From the NCBI GenBank assembly GCA_033961575.1, contig CM066738.1, positions 104,805,478 through 104,869,477 on the forward strand: a stretch of 64,000 bases of DNA, given 5' to 3'. The notes beneath the pieces were generated by a model. It made no database searches. It worked only from the letters and a program-made list of their open reading frames with translations, and was not told where the DNA came from. Source of the stretch: Aselliscus stoliczkanus. Its lineage: Eukaryota > Chordata > Mammalia > Chiroptera > Hipposideridae. The translations under genes were made by a program, and so were the position numbers. Below are positions 21,236 through 34,395 of the stretch, piece by piece. Position 1 is the stretch's first letter. Each line of letters opens with the position of its first letter.

Positions 21236-24200
21236 TGAACATATAGGGATATATTTTAAGTTAAATATTTATTAGTGACAGCTTTACCCCCTTATATAGT
21301 AAAAATTTGAAACCAGATAACCTTCATTATTTTTATTTAGTTTTATAAAGAGATTAAAATGTAAAATAAACATAAAAATAGAGCTTTAGTCAGATTTTCT
21401 AATCCAAAGGAGTTTTTTTCTGTTTATTGATTATACCCACTTGCAAATTTGGTTTTCCATAACAAATCTACATGGTCTTAGAGTAAAATAAGGGACCTAT
21501 GTTCCTATTGTAGCTCTAGCATAGTCTTTCTTTATAATTCTGAAAAAGCTGTAATAGACACACTAAGTATGCTCATGCTAATTCATTCTACATTTTCATA
21601 ACAATTTAGTGTAATGATAAAATGGTTCTTACGTGCATGTTTAAATGCAAATGTTACTTTTCTATATTAATAATTCTGATGTATTTTCTATATTTTTGAT
21701 ATATTTATAATTGAATAATCAGAGCAGCCACTTTGCCAAATTTCAAGTAACACTGTATATATCGTTGTCTAGTTGAATGATGCCTTTTAGAGTTAGGGAA
21801 AGGGTGCCCTCTAAATAACGTGAAGATAAGTAACAGTAATTTGGGTTTTGTTTTTGTTTTGTTAACGTTTAAGATCTTTCTTGAGAAAAAATGTTGATGC
21901 ACCCCATTTTAGTTCTCCTCAATTTAAAACAACTCCCTCCCTCCCTCTCTCCCTCCTGCCCTCCTTCAGGACTTTCAACTAGGAAGTCTAAGAATCACTG
22001 ATACCCAGTCAGCCATTGCTATCAATTCACCTTCTGAGCTATTTTACTTTGGATTCTGAGACCTCAACTCTATGAAATGCTTTCCCTGGAGGCCCACATG
22101 AACTCACCAGCCGAGACACTGACCTTTACATCCTCATTTCACAGCTCCTTTGCGAGACTCCACAGAGTTGACCATCTTCTCTTTCCTTAACATCCACAGA
22201 ACTGCCCTTTCCTCCTTCTCTTCTGAAAACACTGCCTCCTTAACTCCGCTTTCTCCTTCTCTTCTCAGTTTACACACATAATGATCATCAGTGTGCCTGT
22301 TTCTCATGAAAGTTTTATCTATCAATTGAATGCAGAAAACTGTTCTGTAGAAGACTCTGACATCTCTTTCTCTAACCAGAGCTTTTCCCCTGAAATTTCA
22401 TACCTCCATTTCCAGGTTCTTTCTGAAAACTGACATCTCCAGAGCTCGTCTCCCCTCCCTGTACCAAAACGTGTCTGAGAATCACTTACTGAGTTGAGCA
22501 TAAAGTATGTCACATGCCTTGACAAATGTTCTCTGTCAGATGCACAGATGTTGTCACATTTGCCAGAGTATTGCTGTGAAGAGCCAGTGGAAAGGAGTAA
22601 ACTGAGAAAGGATGAGCCCCTCCCGATCTCAGTCACCTGTATTGGATGACTACACATGTCTGGCCTCTCAAAGTTTCATTTTTCGGATATGAAAACTGTG
22701 GTTCATTGCCAAAAGGAAGCCTGAATTTATAACTCTAATCTTGTAATATTTGGAAACTTAGAGATTACTTTTCCTGCTTTGCATTAATTCTCACATTGTC
22801 TTTTCTATCCTACTTAGGCATTTCTTATTTGTCTTAACAAACCAGTGGGCTCCTGGCAGTACTCAGGTTAGTTTAGCTTCTCCCCAAACTTGCTTTTATA
22901 GTCACAGAATTGATTTGACTTCGTAGAAAAAGACAATAAACTTACACTCCAAGAGTTCTTAGAAATGTTTTGTTCATTTCCTTACTTGAGAAGTGCTTAT
23001 AGAATTGCCTCCTGTCCTAGCTTTCCCAGGAAATGCTTCTCTTTATGACTAGGCTGAATTGGACCCCGTGTGGTTTTAGTTAGTCAGCACTTCCAGAACT
23101 GCCTTTATACCAGACCGTCCACTCGCTACCTTCTCACGTCTCTTTAATTTGCTGAAGTGGTAACAATTAGCACTGATTTGCTTAATGAAGTGCCAAGCCA
23201 GCCAGCCAGCCTTTACAAAAAAAGAAACCCAAATGTTGGAACATCTTTGGTTTTCAACTTTTACTCCTTCTTTTGCCAAAATTTGTCTCTGGGATTTCTG
23301 GCCAGCACTTAAGCTATGTGTGAAATTATGTAAGTGACCACACAACCAGCTAACCAATGGAAATCACATGTACCCCAGGAAGGAGTAATTCCTCTGAAAA
23401 ATTTAGCAGTTCTACAATATCCATGTTCCATTAGTGTTTCAAAGAACCAAAAACGTAACTTGAGTACTCTGAAAGAGATATACTATAGCATGCTTTTTAC
23501 CTTCAAATATTAACATAACTTCTGTCCTCTTAGGCAGGTGGTTCCTGACTTCCTAACTGTGCATATATCTCTCTCCGGTTGACAGCCGTACCACCACATG
23601 ACATCCTGCTTCGTCCTTTACTATTTATTTAGTGAGACTCAGCTATGTGCAAAGCATTCTGCCCCCAGGGAATTCTCTGGGGTGTCCCTTTCCTTGGCCA
23701 GTTCCTGTTGATTCCTTAGTAGATCCACACAGACACATGGTCTTTACCATAGCTGGTCCATATAGGGCCTTTGGGACTCTGTATGTTGAAGAAAGACTAT
23801 TTTCTGCTTATTAACTTATGGTTTGGGGAAGAAGAGCTATCATATATTAGGCGTGAGGGAGCTAGACTGCGTGAAGCAGGTGCTCACTGGACAGCTGATA
23901 GCCCGGCAGACAGTATTATTTTAATGATTTTATGAACAGTGTTAATAAGAAATTATTAAATAAAATAACAAAACAAAAGAAATATTTCCTGTCTTTCAGT
24001 GGATGGACATTTTGTGTTTATATGAAGGAAGAGGTCACTGAACCAAAGACTTGTTTTTAAACTCAAGACACAGAAACCTCTCTTCTATGTTGTGCTTTGT
24101 TTTACTGAAATAAAAGATTAACTCAGGAAGATGAAGTGTTGGAGAAATATAGTAATGAAAATATCATGATTATATTCAGAGAGAATGTTGAAGAAAGATA

Positions 24201-25195
24201 ATAAAATTGGCAAAATTCATAAACAGTATGTAGTGCTAATATGGTGTAAAGAAATTTACCAAGGCATTTTACAAGGTGAAAGTCCTTTTCTACCCACTAC
24301 GTGCCCATCTGCCCTTGCTCAGCCCAGGCAGATAGGTATCCTGTGCCTATTACAGAAAAGGTCTTGCACTTTGGATGGCAAAGTCTGTGTACTTAGGCAA
24401 GAAAGGGGGAAACGTAGTAATTTTAAGTGTCCTGTTATACAGTTTGTATAATAAGCCATCACAAATATAATCTCAAAACAATTGCTATCAAGCTCTTATA
24501 AAAAGCCACAGTGAAGAAGTAATATTTAGTAAACATCTTGAGGGCTGTACAGCAAAGTTACTGATCTCGATTCTTTAAATCATCGCCTTCTATCAAGCGA
24601 GACTTTAGCACCTGAGTTGATCACAGAATGGCCTTCAGTAGATTTTTTTTTAATATTATTGCCTGGGCTTCATTGAAGAACACTACATGTGAACAGCTGT
24701 ATCGAAATCATGAGTATACTTGCCGTAAAAATCTTATGGGCGCTGTTGTTCTCTATGCCCTTCCTTGTCTTCTTTATAAAATCAGAGATGTCTAACAGGA
24801 AAGGGCTAAGAGAACCCAGGCTTCTTAGAGGAACTGGCTTTCTGTGTCTTGTCCATTATGGAACTATGCAAGTAATCGTCTTCCTTTTCACTTTGTTTGC
24901 CAAAAAGGTCATTGTAAGATTTTGAAACTGCAATATAACGATTATGTTTGACCTTCTTATCTGTATTTGTCAAGTTTTCTATTTCCTGGTTTTGATTTTT
25001 GATTTTCTTCTTTGTTTTATTGAAAGCATTTGAATAATATATTCTATGAAGCAGACAGTGTAGATATCGCCATTTCCCTGAGGAAAATTTTATATATATG
25101 GATATTAAGTGACTTTTCCAAGATTTCACTGTGAAGCTAAGACTTAAACAAGGATATTTTCATGCAAAGTCATGTTCCCTTTATATGAAGCCACA
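21236..25195. other. Unique sequence, no gene seen
   Basis: A CCCTCCCTCT pyrimidine tract lies at 21936-21965. 22080-22330 is CT-rich and may be a decayed antisense copy of the old unnamed repeat seen at 26.4 and 44 kb, but the match is weak. The frames at 22322-22657 (-), 23076-23357 (-) and 24185-24451 (+) show no recognisable protein features. Confidence 0.35.
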
Positions 25196-25197
25196 TG

Positions 25198-25443
25198 AAG
25201 CCAAGGGTTCTCAGTGGGAAGGGGTGACAGCGGAGTGATACTGCTCTCCTTCAGATACTTGGCAATGTTTGGAAATAATTTCAGTTGTCACAACCTCGGG
25301 GGGGTTGACACCAGCATCTAAGGGGCAGAGATCATGAATGCTGCTAAGTGCCCTACAATATATAGTACAAATCCCTCTCACTCTTCAACTAAAAGAATTA
25401 TCCAACTCAAAATGTCTGTAGAGCAAAGGATGAGAGACCCTGC
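25198..25443 (+). mobile_element. MER20 hAT-Charlie element
   Basis: Near full length: GGTTCTCAGTGGGAAGGGGT, GGCAATGTTTGGAAATAATT, TTGTCACAACCTCGGGGGGG, GATGCTGCTAAGTGCCCTAC-like wording and AGAATTATCCAACTCAAAAT, in MER20 order and sense orientation. Confidence 0.85.
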
Positions 25444-25444
25444 A

Positions 25445-26160
25445 TTAAAATGGACTCTATGTAGTAGTATTTAAAAAGTACTTTTGTGTATGTTGCTATG
25501 CCTTCTTTCTCTTTTGTAATTTTACTTTTGACACCTTTGTCAGTAGTCTATATTTTATTAATACTTTTCAATGTACTAATTTTTTTATTACTTAAATAGA
25601 CCATGTTTTCTACTTTTTAAAAACTTTATTACTTTTTTTTCTGAACTAGTTTTCTTTTCTTAACTCTGAAGGCATATATTTAGTTATGGTTGACTTTATA
25701 CATCATTTATCAAGAAAATTAATTTATAATAGAGGAATATCAAGTATTTTGGCTTCTGGAATTGAGAACAATATATTGGTGATGGGAACTGCATAAGCCC
25801 TTCCTGTTCTGTAATTTGCTTGACTAAGTGACTATTTCTCCAGAGCTGGGCTCTCAGCTCTTTGATTGCAATCTTCTGAATAAGCTCATCTCCTACAGTG
25901 TTTATTCTCCAAAAGAGATGCTTTTGCTTTGTTCCCTTATAAAGAACACAGCTTATTGAAAATGACTTCCAATCAAATTTATTTTTTCTCTCAGGAAGTT
26001 ATCTTCTTAAATGAGGAGGTATAAACATGTAGGAAAATGATTTCCTTCCCTTCTGAGCTCTACTAAAAGTAGAAAAGAATACTCTGTGTTGGAACTGTAA
26101 TAAGTTAAAGCATAGGTAGGTTTTAGGCAGACGATGATAGATAATTATATAAGGGAGAAT
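25445..26160. other. No gene recognised
   Basis: AT-rich unique sequence; nothing supportable. Confidence 0.45.
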
Positions 26161-26164
26161 TATT

Positions 26165-26326
26165 ATTATTTTGTTTTTATTCTTTTATTGTGAAATAAAC
26201 ACTTTTTAAAAAAAAATTAGCTTCAGGTGTACAACACAGTGCAATAGTTATACTTTTTACCCCTCAAAGTGACAACCCCCCTCCCCCAATTCGCCACCAT
26301 ACATATCTATTACAATTCCTTTGAAA
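26165..26326 (-). mobile_element. LINE-1 3' end fragment
   Basis: TTAGCTTCAGGTGTACAACA, then CAACCCCCCTCCCCCAATTC, is the antisense of the 3' terminal region of bat/laurasiatherian L1. Short and non-coding. Confidence 0.6.
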
Positions 26327-26394
26327 GGGAGAATTATTTTTTAAAGGTGCTGGTTTGGTAGGAACACAGAAATAAGGAGATCGATCTTTAGAAT

Positions 26395-27475
26395 ATTTAT
26401 CTGGAAGGTGTTCTTTGCAAAGTGATATTTAAGCTGAGAGCGGAGGGTGGAGTAGCAGTTGTAGATCTTCTACCACAGGTATCAGGAAATGCATTTCAAG
26501 CACTCCTGCACAGAATATGGAAGTGAAGACCTTGAGGTGAGAGAGCACTTAGTGAAATTAAGGAATGGAAAGACAACTATTATGACTGGAGCTTGGTGCA
26601 GAAGCAACTGAAGAATGTAAGCAGAGTTAGGGATGGTAAAAGGGTCAGATCAAATAGATAGCTTCAATATAGAAGGTCCTTATCACAAGAGTAATGGTAA
26701 CAGCATTATACAGTATAATGGTATAAGGCTTTTTAAAAGATCACTCAGCGAATAATGGATTCAAAAGGAAGCAAGAATGGAGGTAGGGAGACAGGAAGCT
26801 ATTGCTGTAGCTCAGGTGCGAGACAATGGTGGTTTATACCAGGGAAGCACTGGTAGAGATGGTGGTATGAGCCAAATTGTAGACTTGACTCGATAGACTT
26901 AGTGATGGATTATTGTGGTGGCAAAGGAAAGATCAATATCAGTAATAACTTCCACATAACCAAGTTAAGCCATCAGTTGGATAATGGTGCCACTTATTGA
27001 GATGACAAAGACTAGAGAGGAATTTGTCCAAAAAGATCAACTGGTCAGTGGGAATGTGTTTTGTTTTATTTTTTATTTTTGCCTATTTCCCTTCTAGGTA
27101 TGTGTATTTTTTTTCCTTCGAGATATCAAAGTGAATATTTCAAATACAAAGTTGAATATATGAGTCTGAAGTTCAAATGAGGCCATTGAACTATATATGA
27201 GGTTTGGAGACCTTGACATATATTGGGTTGTTGGAAAAGTCATGATATATTTTTTCTATGTTTTTCATTGCAAAAATGTGTCATGACTTTTCCGACAACC
27301 CAATAGATCCTGTTATAGCTATGGGAATGGATAACATTATCTAGAAGAAAGTTTTCAAAAGAATGATGACAGCTCAGAATGGAGCCTTCTGGAACTCTAA
27401 TACTTGGAGGTCAAAGAGACAATGAGAAAGAAGAAGAATTAAGAAGATAACTAGAAAAGTGTGTGTTATCACTGA
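26395..27475 (+). repeat. Old dispersed repeat, family not named, copy 1
   Basis: Reads like the common mammalian repeat carrying 'tgatatttaagctgagagc', 'gaagaccttgaggtgagagag', 'aggaagctattgctgtagctcaggtgcgagacaatggtgg' (broken up here) and 'gccacttattgagatgac' in that order. It shares its layout with 44010-45000. I cannot name the family with certainty. A mariner MITE (27223-27303) interrupts it. Confidence 0.55.
27223..27303. mobile_element. 81-bp mariner MITE, copy 1
   Basis: TA at 27221-27222 and 27304-27305. The ends are inverted repeats of ~25 bases: TTGGGTTGTTGGAAAAGTCA on the left and TGACTTTTCCGACAACCCAA on the right. The size and near-perfect hairpin are like MADE1 elements, which derive from a mariner by internal deletion. 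Confidence 0.9.
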
Positions 27476-27479
27476 AGCG

Positions 27480-29150
27480 AGTAGTAGGGCGTGACTGATT
27501 AAATATAATACGTTTGGATAACACAAAACTTTATCGTATGAGTCTAGTCAAATAAAGAAAGCATCAAGCTCTCTGTCTTGGTTGATGAATATATTTTTCT
27601 AGTTTTAAAAATAATAACCTTTATTCATCCCACTGGTATTAAATTGGTTGGAAATATCAAGATGGAAGTGTAAAGCTGTACTGGGAAAAAAAGCAAACAA
27701 ACAAAAAAAGGACTGCTGCTTAAATAGTCAGTATTCTGGTTGAGCATATTAGAAAATTTAGAAACTAAGTGGAAATTATAGGAATCACTATTTATTCACA
27801 TTTCTTGGTGGATGGGAAGGTTATATATTTAAAAATATACTATATCCATGTTATTTATATGTATGTAAATTACTTAAAATATACATGGAGTTAAACCTAC
27901 ACTTTCTGTTATCTGGAAATTTTAATCTATAGTAGCTTTTTGATATCACACTAGCTATACTGTATCAATTCTGGCTGATGCTTTGATGTGCTTTTTGAGA
28001 TATACACGGTTTGACAGGAGCTGTACTTCAAAGAGAAACCAGACTTTTAATGGAAAAGAGTTTTTCCCCCTGTTTAGAGGTATATATATATATATATATA
28101 TAAAAGTCCCAGACTAGTATAGATTAAAAAAAAAAATCTCTCAATGTGCTAGAAGTTCAGACAGAGGAGCAAACACCCTAAGATTCAGAGGTCTACATTC
28201 TAGTCAGTATCCAAGAGGATGACATTTCTTTTCCTATGTAACTTGAAAATTTTCAGTCTTGGTTTGGGAAGAATATAGGCAGGGTTTTCCTGAGTTTGCT
28301 ATTGTATTATGATTTGTGATGATCCTGAAAAGATTTGAGAATAGGAGCTCATGCATTTGGAAGTCCTCCTTGCAATTTCACACTCAACAAGTTCTATAAA
28401 CCAGGTGACATAAGGGTGGACAATGAGTAGAAACTAGATTTTAGGAAGTGTTTATTAGTGTCCCACTCATTTTCCTAAGTTCATATATTGGCCAGTTTTA
28501 CATTTTGTCTGATCCTTATTTACAAAGATCATCATTTCTGTCACTCCAACGAAAACCCAGAATGCTTTAATGACATTATTTCCTGGACGTCAGAGCAAAG
28601 TAAAGCATGTTACTATTTAGGCAAAGAATGCTGAGACATCACAGAGTATAAAGAATCAATTTTACTTCCCAAGCCACAGCCATATGTAAAATTAAACAAA
28701 GAAACTAATATTTTGTGGTTGAATCAAATCAAGTAGTATATATATATTTTTTTCTGTTAGGCAGGAAGAATAACCAGAGAAATTTTTCATTCAATCATCT
28801 TAATATATTCTCTTATATTAAGCATTATCTTCATTATTTTTAAAAAAGTTCTTCTCATGTGAGTATTTGAAACAGTTTAATATGTGGCCATAAAATTCCC
28901 CCAATTCAGTCTCATGGAGGTTTAATAAGTGTATTTTCATTTTGACTTAACAGCATAGCTATAAATCAAAACAATCTACATCTTAGATACTAAAATTGTT
29001 CTTAAAGAACATGGGATGAACACATGTTTATTATTGCAGTTCTAATCCAGCAACAATATTTGACATACAGAACAAAGCTTAGGATAAAACTGCCTATGTA
29101 GATTTAAATGGTGCCTACTTGTTTCGTTATTTAAGACCAGAAAGCAATTG
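27480..29150. other. AT-rich unique sequence
   Basis: Contains a (TA)n run at 28080-28101. No gene or other repeat recognised. Confidence 0.45.
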
Positions 29151-29166
29151 ATAAAAAGAGAAGATA

Positions 29167-29276
29167 GGGCAGGCCAAGTGGCGTGGTGGTTGGGTGCTGG
29201 CTTGGGATGCCAGCGGCCCCAGTTTGGGTCCCACATGTGAGGGCCAGTGACACTGCCCTCAAAAAAGAAAACAGAA
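29167..29276 (+). mobile_element. tRNA-derived SINE with target duplication
   Basis: Head GGGCAGGCCAAGTGGCG, anticodon-arm hairpin CTGGC/GCCAG near 29197, B-box-like AGTTTGGGTCCC, end CACTGCCCTC and an A-rich tail. Exact 14-base target duplications AAAAAGAGAAGATA lie at 29153-29166 and 29277-29290, showing L1-type insertion. It resembles the Rhin-type SINE of rhinolophid and hipposiderid bats. Confidence 0.9.
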
Positions 29277-29294
29277 AAAAAGAGAAGATAATTA

Positions 29295-32200
29295 TGGTAG
29301 TAAAAATTATATTGGATATGTGGGGATGTATATCATTCCCACAATAATGATAATATAGATATTTTATGTTGGTTGTCTAATTTATGTTCCCAGGTGGTAT
29401 TTTCTCTGTATTAAGAGACCCAAAGTAGGATGGCTATCACTTCCTTTTATAAACTTCACTATAGAAGCTAGCAGGATTTGCCATGTTGGCTCCAACAAGG
29501 AGATCAAATCATTGAAGCATTGTGGTGTTATTAGTTAAGGCTCCAAATTCATTATCTAATTCACACATGCCTCAGGTGGGCCATTTGATGAAAGTAGGGA
29601 CCTTGCCTCTGGACCCTTGATAGAGCAAATGCTTCTTTCTGTCTTTGTACACATATAATCACATGTTCCCTCTCAAATGCAGACATCAGAGGAAAGCAGC
29701 CACACCCACTATCAGTAAATCTTTTCTTCTAGTACAGCCATAGCTCTATTGATATTCAAATGACATTTTGAAAAAAAATATTCTTGGGATTTATTAGAAT
29801 CCCAAGATTCTAAGAAAAACCCTTTGAATATTTTCAGAATAAAATAAAATACTTTCTTTGTATATGTAAATACTCATTATATTTTTTTTTTCCATTGGAA
29901 CACCCTGAAATTCAATCCATTTTAAATTATAGGCAGAACTATAAGATTGAAAGACAATAAAAAGTTATATGAAAATCAACTTCGGTCACTCTGTGATCAA
30001 AACTTTGTTTTTTCTTCTATAAGAGAACAATTAGGGACTGATTATATGGAAACCAAAGCGTTGAATGAAAGAGTTGAATAACAGACCGTTGCTTTTGAAA
30101 AACAAAGTACAAATGTGCTTGGGACACTGCCCGCTTCCCAGTTGAAGACAAAATTTCATGATTGTTCAAAATTGATGATTTGTTTACGAGGAAACAGACT
30201 GACAACATTGGCGTTTAAAATGGGCCCTCCCACTTGCCTGTTTTATGATGCAATAGCACATACATCTTTAAATTTAATGCCTTCTGAATCAAAGCAACAA
30301 AGGCAGATCTATAAAAAGAAAGTCTGCAGAAAGCAAAGACACTACGTTAATGAGATATTATTTTACCACTCCTTAGGAAATGTGAACTATATTGACACCA
30401 TGGGGGAGGGTGAAAAGGAAAATAACTGAAACAAAAATGAACCAAACTGAATTTACGTCTTTCCCAGCCCCAGCTATAATAACTACAAAATCATATTACT
30501 TACAAACATCTGGCCCTGAAATGGTTCCCGGGCACCTAGAGTAGTAAAGATCTGGTGTCGGGTTTTTGTCTTCAGTCAATTCATTAAGCTGCAAGGAGCC
30601 TAGAATATTAGATCACATTAGTCTCATAAAATTGCCACCAGTGTTAAACAATAAGTACGTTTGGATAGAGAAGCACAGTACTTATTTCCTGCTAGAAAAC
30701 AAAGCATTTTCCTTCTAGAGTTAGTCTTTGTTCTTTAGTAGAGCCAGTACACAGGTTCTATTTTTCAAGCTGTATTTTAAGTAGAATTTAAAAAATATAA
30801 TAAAATGAAACAGTTTACTTTTTAGTAATAAATTTTCTCATGTAAGTCAGAAAGAAATTAAGAGGACTGAAACTTATATTTAGCCCAGACAGAGATAATA
30901 CTTTGGTGAAAGAGTATAGATTATGAATTCTTGTTTAAGATAATGAACTAACCACCCATTCCTGGCTTCAGAGATAATTGTCTCATTATATGTAGAAAGT
31001 CTATAAAAATGAAAAAGAAAAAAAGAGAGGGAGAGAGATTTTTTTTTTAACTTGTAATACCATATCTTGCTTATGGGGCTGATATCTTTAAAATCCTACA
31101 CCTGATTTTGTCAGTGCTTAGTTTGATATTAGTAATTTGAATATGAGCATATATTCTCCAGTTTGTGAATATGAGGATGTGATTTGACTGTTATCAAGTA
31201 AATGATTAAGCAGCAGTTCTGTAATACATTATCTCTTATCTAGCCAGTTCTTAAGGCGATGGTTCCTGGGGGTTAACAGTAGACACTCCAGGATTAAACT
31301 AAGCAGTTTCTCTGATTGCTCCAGCTGTACCTTTTGTGATAAAGACCATATGGACGTGCAATAGCCCATTATTACAGACCACCCAACAAAGTTATTTTCA
31401 ATAAATCCCAGTTTCTAAATCGAACTGGGACAATTTGCGTTCTCATGTAATGGCATCCAGTGTATATTTATAGTTTTGCCGTGAGGGTATTGTAATTCAT
31501 CATAATCTAGTGAAATGGTACTTGAACTTAACAACCTTTCTGAGCAACTTAGTGAGATATGTGGTGATATCGTGAGAATTGCCTTCTCAGGGGAGGAAGG
31601 GCAGTGAAGAGCATAGTCACCCATGTGACAAAGGGAGTCTGACTGGTACATTCAGTTAAAGTCCAAAGCTGAATTCAGATTTTGAAATTTCTGAGAATTA
31701 AGGGGGCTGTTGCAATTGGTGCCATTCCTCAATAGGTGGGAAATAAATTGGTGCATGTCGCAGACCCTGCCCAAAAGCAAGATGCTCAGAGACTAGAAGG
31801 TCATTTCCTCATGAAGACACCCTTAGTCTTTGTGGATTGCCTGGCTGTTTTGACAGGCTGATGAGCCCTAAATAACTAGACAATGAGAGCACCCTTGCAT
31901 GGGGCAGCCATGTATGGAAGTTCTGTGTGAACTTAGAGGAAGAATAAAGTGGGGTATGTACATGCCCGCAAAATATGTGCAGCTGAAGGCTCTGGGGAAC
32001 AGGAACGCCAGGCCAGATGCCTTAGTCAGATCCCCAGGGCCAGTGAGTTACTTGATTTCTTGAAATAAGCAGGCTTTTGCGGGCTCGGCCATGCACCAAA
32101 GAGTGGAGTTATAGCATGTTTTTCTTGTACCTGATGGAGTGGCTGAGGCAGGACGAAACTGAATCCAGTGGCAACAGGAGAGAAATCACTTAGAAATGGC

Positions 32201-33280
32201 TGTGAAATTCCAAGGACATGAGATTGCACAGAATTTGCAAGCGGATGATACTGGACCTCTATCAGAGACCTCAGGAAACCAGAAATGGTAGTTAACCAGG
32301 ATTAACGCCTACTGTACTCAAGGAGTCACTTATCCTGTAACAGAGGCAACTTTGAAAAACACAAGAAGTATGGAGCAGTGGATTCTCTGTTACTTAACCC
32401 ACCTGGACAGAAGGCTTCTAACATGCAGACTGGGCAGGGGATACTCACAGCCCCTCCTCATTCCTTATCCGCTTCAAGCAAAGTGGGCCATTGTACCGGT
32501 CACCAGTCAAAACACTTAAAGGTTTTCAAGAATAGGCTTAGTTGTTTAAATAACACATGTCGTCATTGATTATGGGAGGGCTCAACTGGAGAGTTTTCTA
32601 AGATCAGGAGATGGCAGGGTTTCTTTACCACCTTATACATTTTCCTGTTATTTTTCCTGACCTGATGTTCTCTGGACAGAGGGTAAATTATTTTCTTGTA
32701 TAAACAAACACTACATCCAATACCATTATATTTGACAGTGAGCTTTGCTCAGAGTACTTTGGGTTAGGTTGCAACTTCTCTCAACTAGCCAGAACGGTGC
32801 TAACTGTGACTGATTAGGGATAAATGTTTTTACATTTTATCATTTGCATATATGGTTCAAATTTTCTATACAATGCATTCCTTGTATAGTAATAGTATTA
32901 TTTAAACTTTTTAGAATAGTTATTGGGGTTTGGTTGTTCAATGTAATAAATGAAATTTGCTTCAGGGACTTAAGATTTGAAGTTAATTTGTTAGTCATAT
33001 TTCCACATCACAAAGAAACTACCTAATTTTAAACATAATTAAAACTTATCAAATATGTCAATCAAGATTTTTAATAGTCTGCTTTTTTTTAAAAAAATGA
33101 AAGAAGACTTTCTTTACGTTTAAAAGGTGAACCTGTGGATGGATGAAATAAAATAGATGTCCATTCAAAATTTTTAGTTCTAATATCTTCAGTTTATGTA
33201 ATCAGTCTTTTGTTTGTCTTTTATGACTAAAGGACAAGCAGCACTGTAAACATTTTTATTTCTGTTTTTGTTTATTTGTT
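29295..33280. other. Unique sequence, no gene seen
   Basis: 31680-32560 is somewhat GC-richer and could be a decayed LTR element or transcribed non-coding DNA, but I recognise no diagnostic text. The frames at 30115-30429 (+), 31415-31651 (-) and 32026-32229 (-) have no domain signature. Confidence 0.35.
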
Positions 33281-33283
33281 TAG

Positions 33284-33325
33284 ACTCTGGAGTGAATCAA
33301 GCCATTATTTATGGAATGGAATCTG
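33284..33325 (+). CDS. Candidate 42-nt symmetric exon, unassigned
   Basis: A long pyrimidine tract (TTTTTGTTTATTTGTTTAG) leads into 42 bases followed by GTGAGT at 33326. Of the three frames only two are open. The likelier one (entering with two bases that finish a codon and leaving with one base) reads SGVNQAIIYGMES. Entry and exit have the same phase, so the exon could be included or skipped without shifting the frame, as for tissue-specific micro-exons. The residues have a weak cadherin-repeat flavour (SGVNQAIIY), but I cannot name the gene. Both splice signals are strong by eye; that, and not the protein, is the main support. Its next candidate, at 39356, starts in phase 0, so the two could not be joined directly. 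Confidence 0.35.
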
Positions 33326-33329
33326 GTGA

Positions 33330-34085
33330 GTTTCCATTTTTTCTAACTCTGTATCTATTTCTATTTCTAAGTATATTTTTAACCTATTACAGCTTGAAAT
33401 TCTTTGCTTAGAATAGACAAGTCTATGATTTGTGACAAGCAACTGATAACCTGTTGCAATGTGACTTTTCCCTAAAAGAAAACAGTTTTGATAACCTTAT
33501 TTCTGTGTCCTTAGAGTGTTTCTTTTTTCCTATCCTGCTTATTGATTTTGCTTGTTACCTGTGGTATTTCCTGTGATCATGAAAGTGTAGCACTGGGTGT
33601 CGACACTGTTCGCACAAGAATACTGTCTGGCTTTATTATTGGTGTACACCCTTTTGTGATAATGAAAAGGGAATCTTGTCAATGAAATAGTACAGAAATA
33701 GATGTGCTATTCTGTTATGGTCTATCCAGCTCACATTTTAAAAAGAAGGTTTTATATTTTGACATTGGTTGTCACTTGAGTATTGGAATGAGTGTGCCAT
33801 GGGCCTTGTTCAATTACATTAACTAAGTATTGACTATGTATTGTATATATCATGCCTATATTAATACTGGGGTTTGAAAAAAAAGTTAATTTTGAAAGAA
33901 CTCTGACTAGTAACATGATACAAATAAACCAATGGTTAACTTGCACTGTGATGATTACTTTAAAAAGTATGTCTTGAAAGTATGTCTTATGCGTACTATA
34001 ATGAAGATATTTGGTTCATTTATGATGCATTAATGGCTAAAATGAGTATAAAAGTCTACTACTGAGGCAGGATTTACAGGAGGAT
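33330..34085. other. No gene recognised
   Basis: AT-rich unique sequence following the 42-nt candidate exon. No repeats recognised. Confidence 0.4.
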
Positions 34086-34089
34086 GATT

Positions 34090-34395
34090 TTTCAAATCTG
34101 CCATTATTTTCCCACCTTAGTTAAAGCCCTCACTCCCTCTGAGAAATGTACCAGGCATCATCTTTTCCCGGAAGTCTCTCTTACCTTCTAGGGTGACCAA
34201 TGGGCCCCTCATCAAAACTCTTGTTTTGCTTTCATCACACCCCAAACTTAGAATACATGCATTGTATTGAAATCATTGGCCTTTACGTACAACAGTCACC
34301 AGGCCATTGGTTATTTAGGGCGTGGACCTCCGCCTTTCAACCGTGTATCCCCAGCGTCATTCCTGGGATAGTGTAGGTGGTCAACACACCTAAAA
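34090..34395 (+). mobile_element. LINE L2, 3' portion
   Basis: CTCTGAGAAATGTACCAGGC, GTCTCTCTTACCTTCTAGGG-type wording, and TGTATCCCCAGCGTCATTCC, then AGTGTAGGTGGTCAACAC, follow the order of the L2 3' end. Diverged. Confidence 0.65.
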
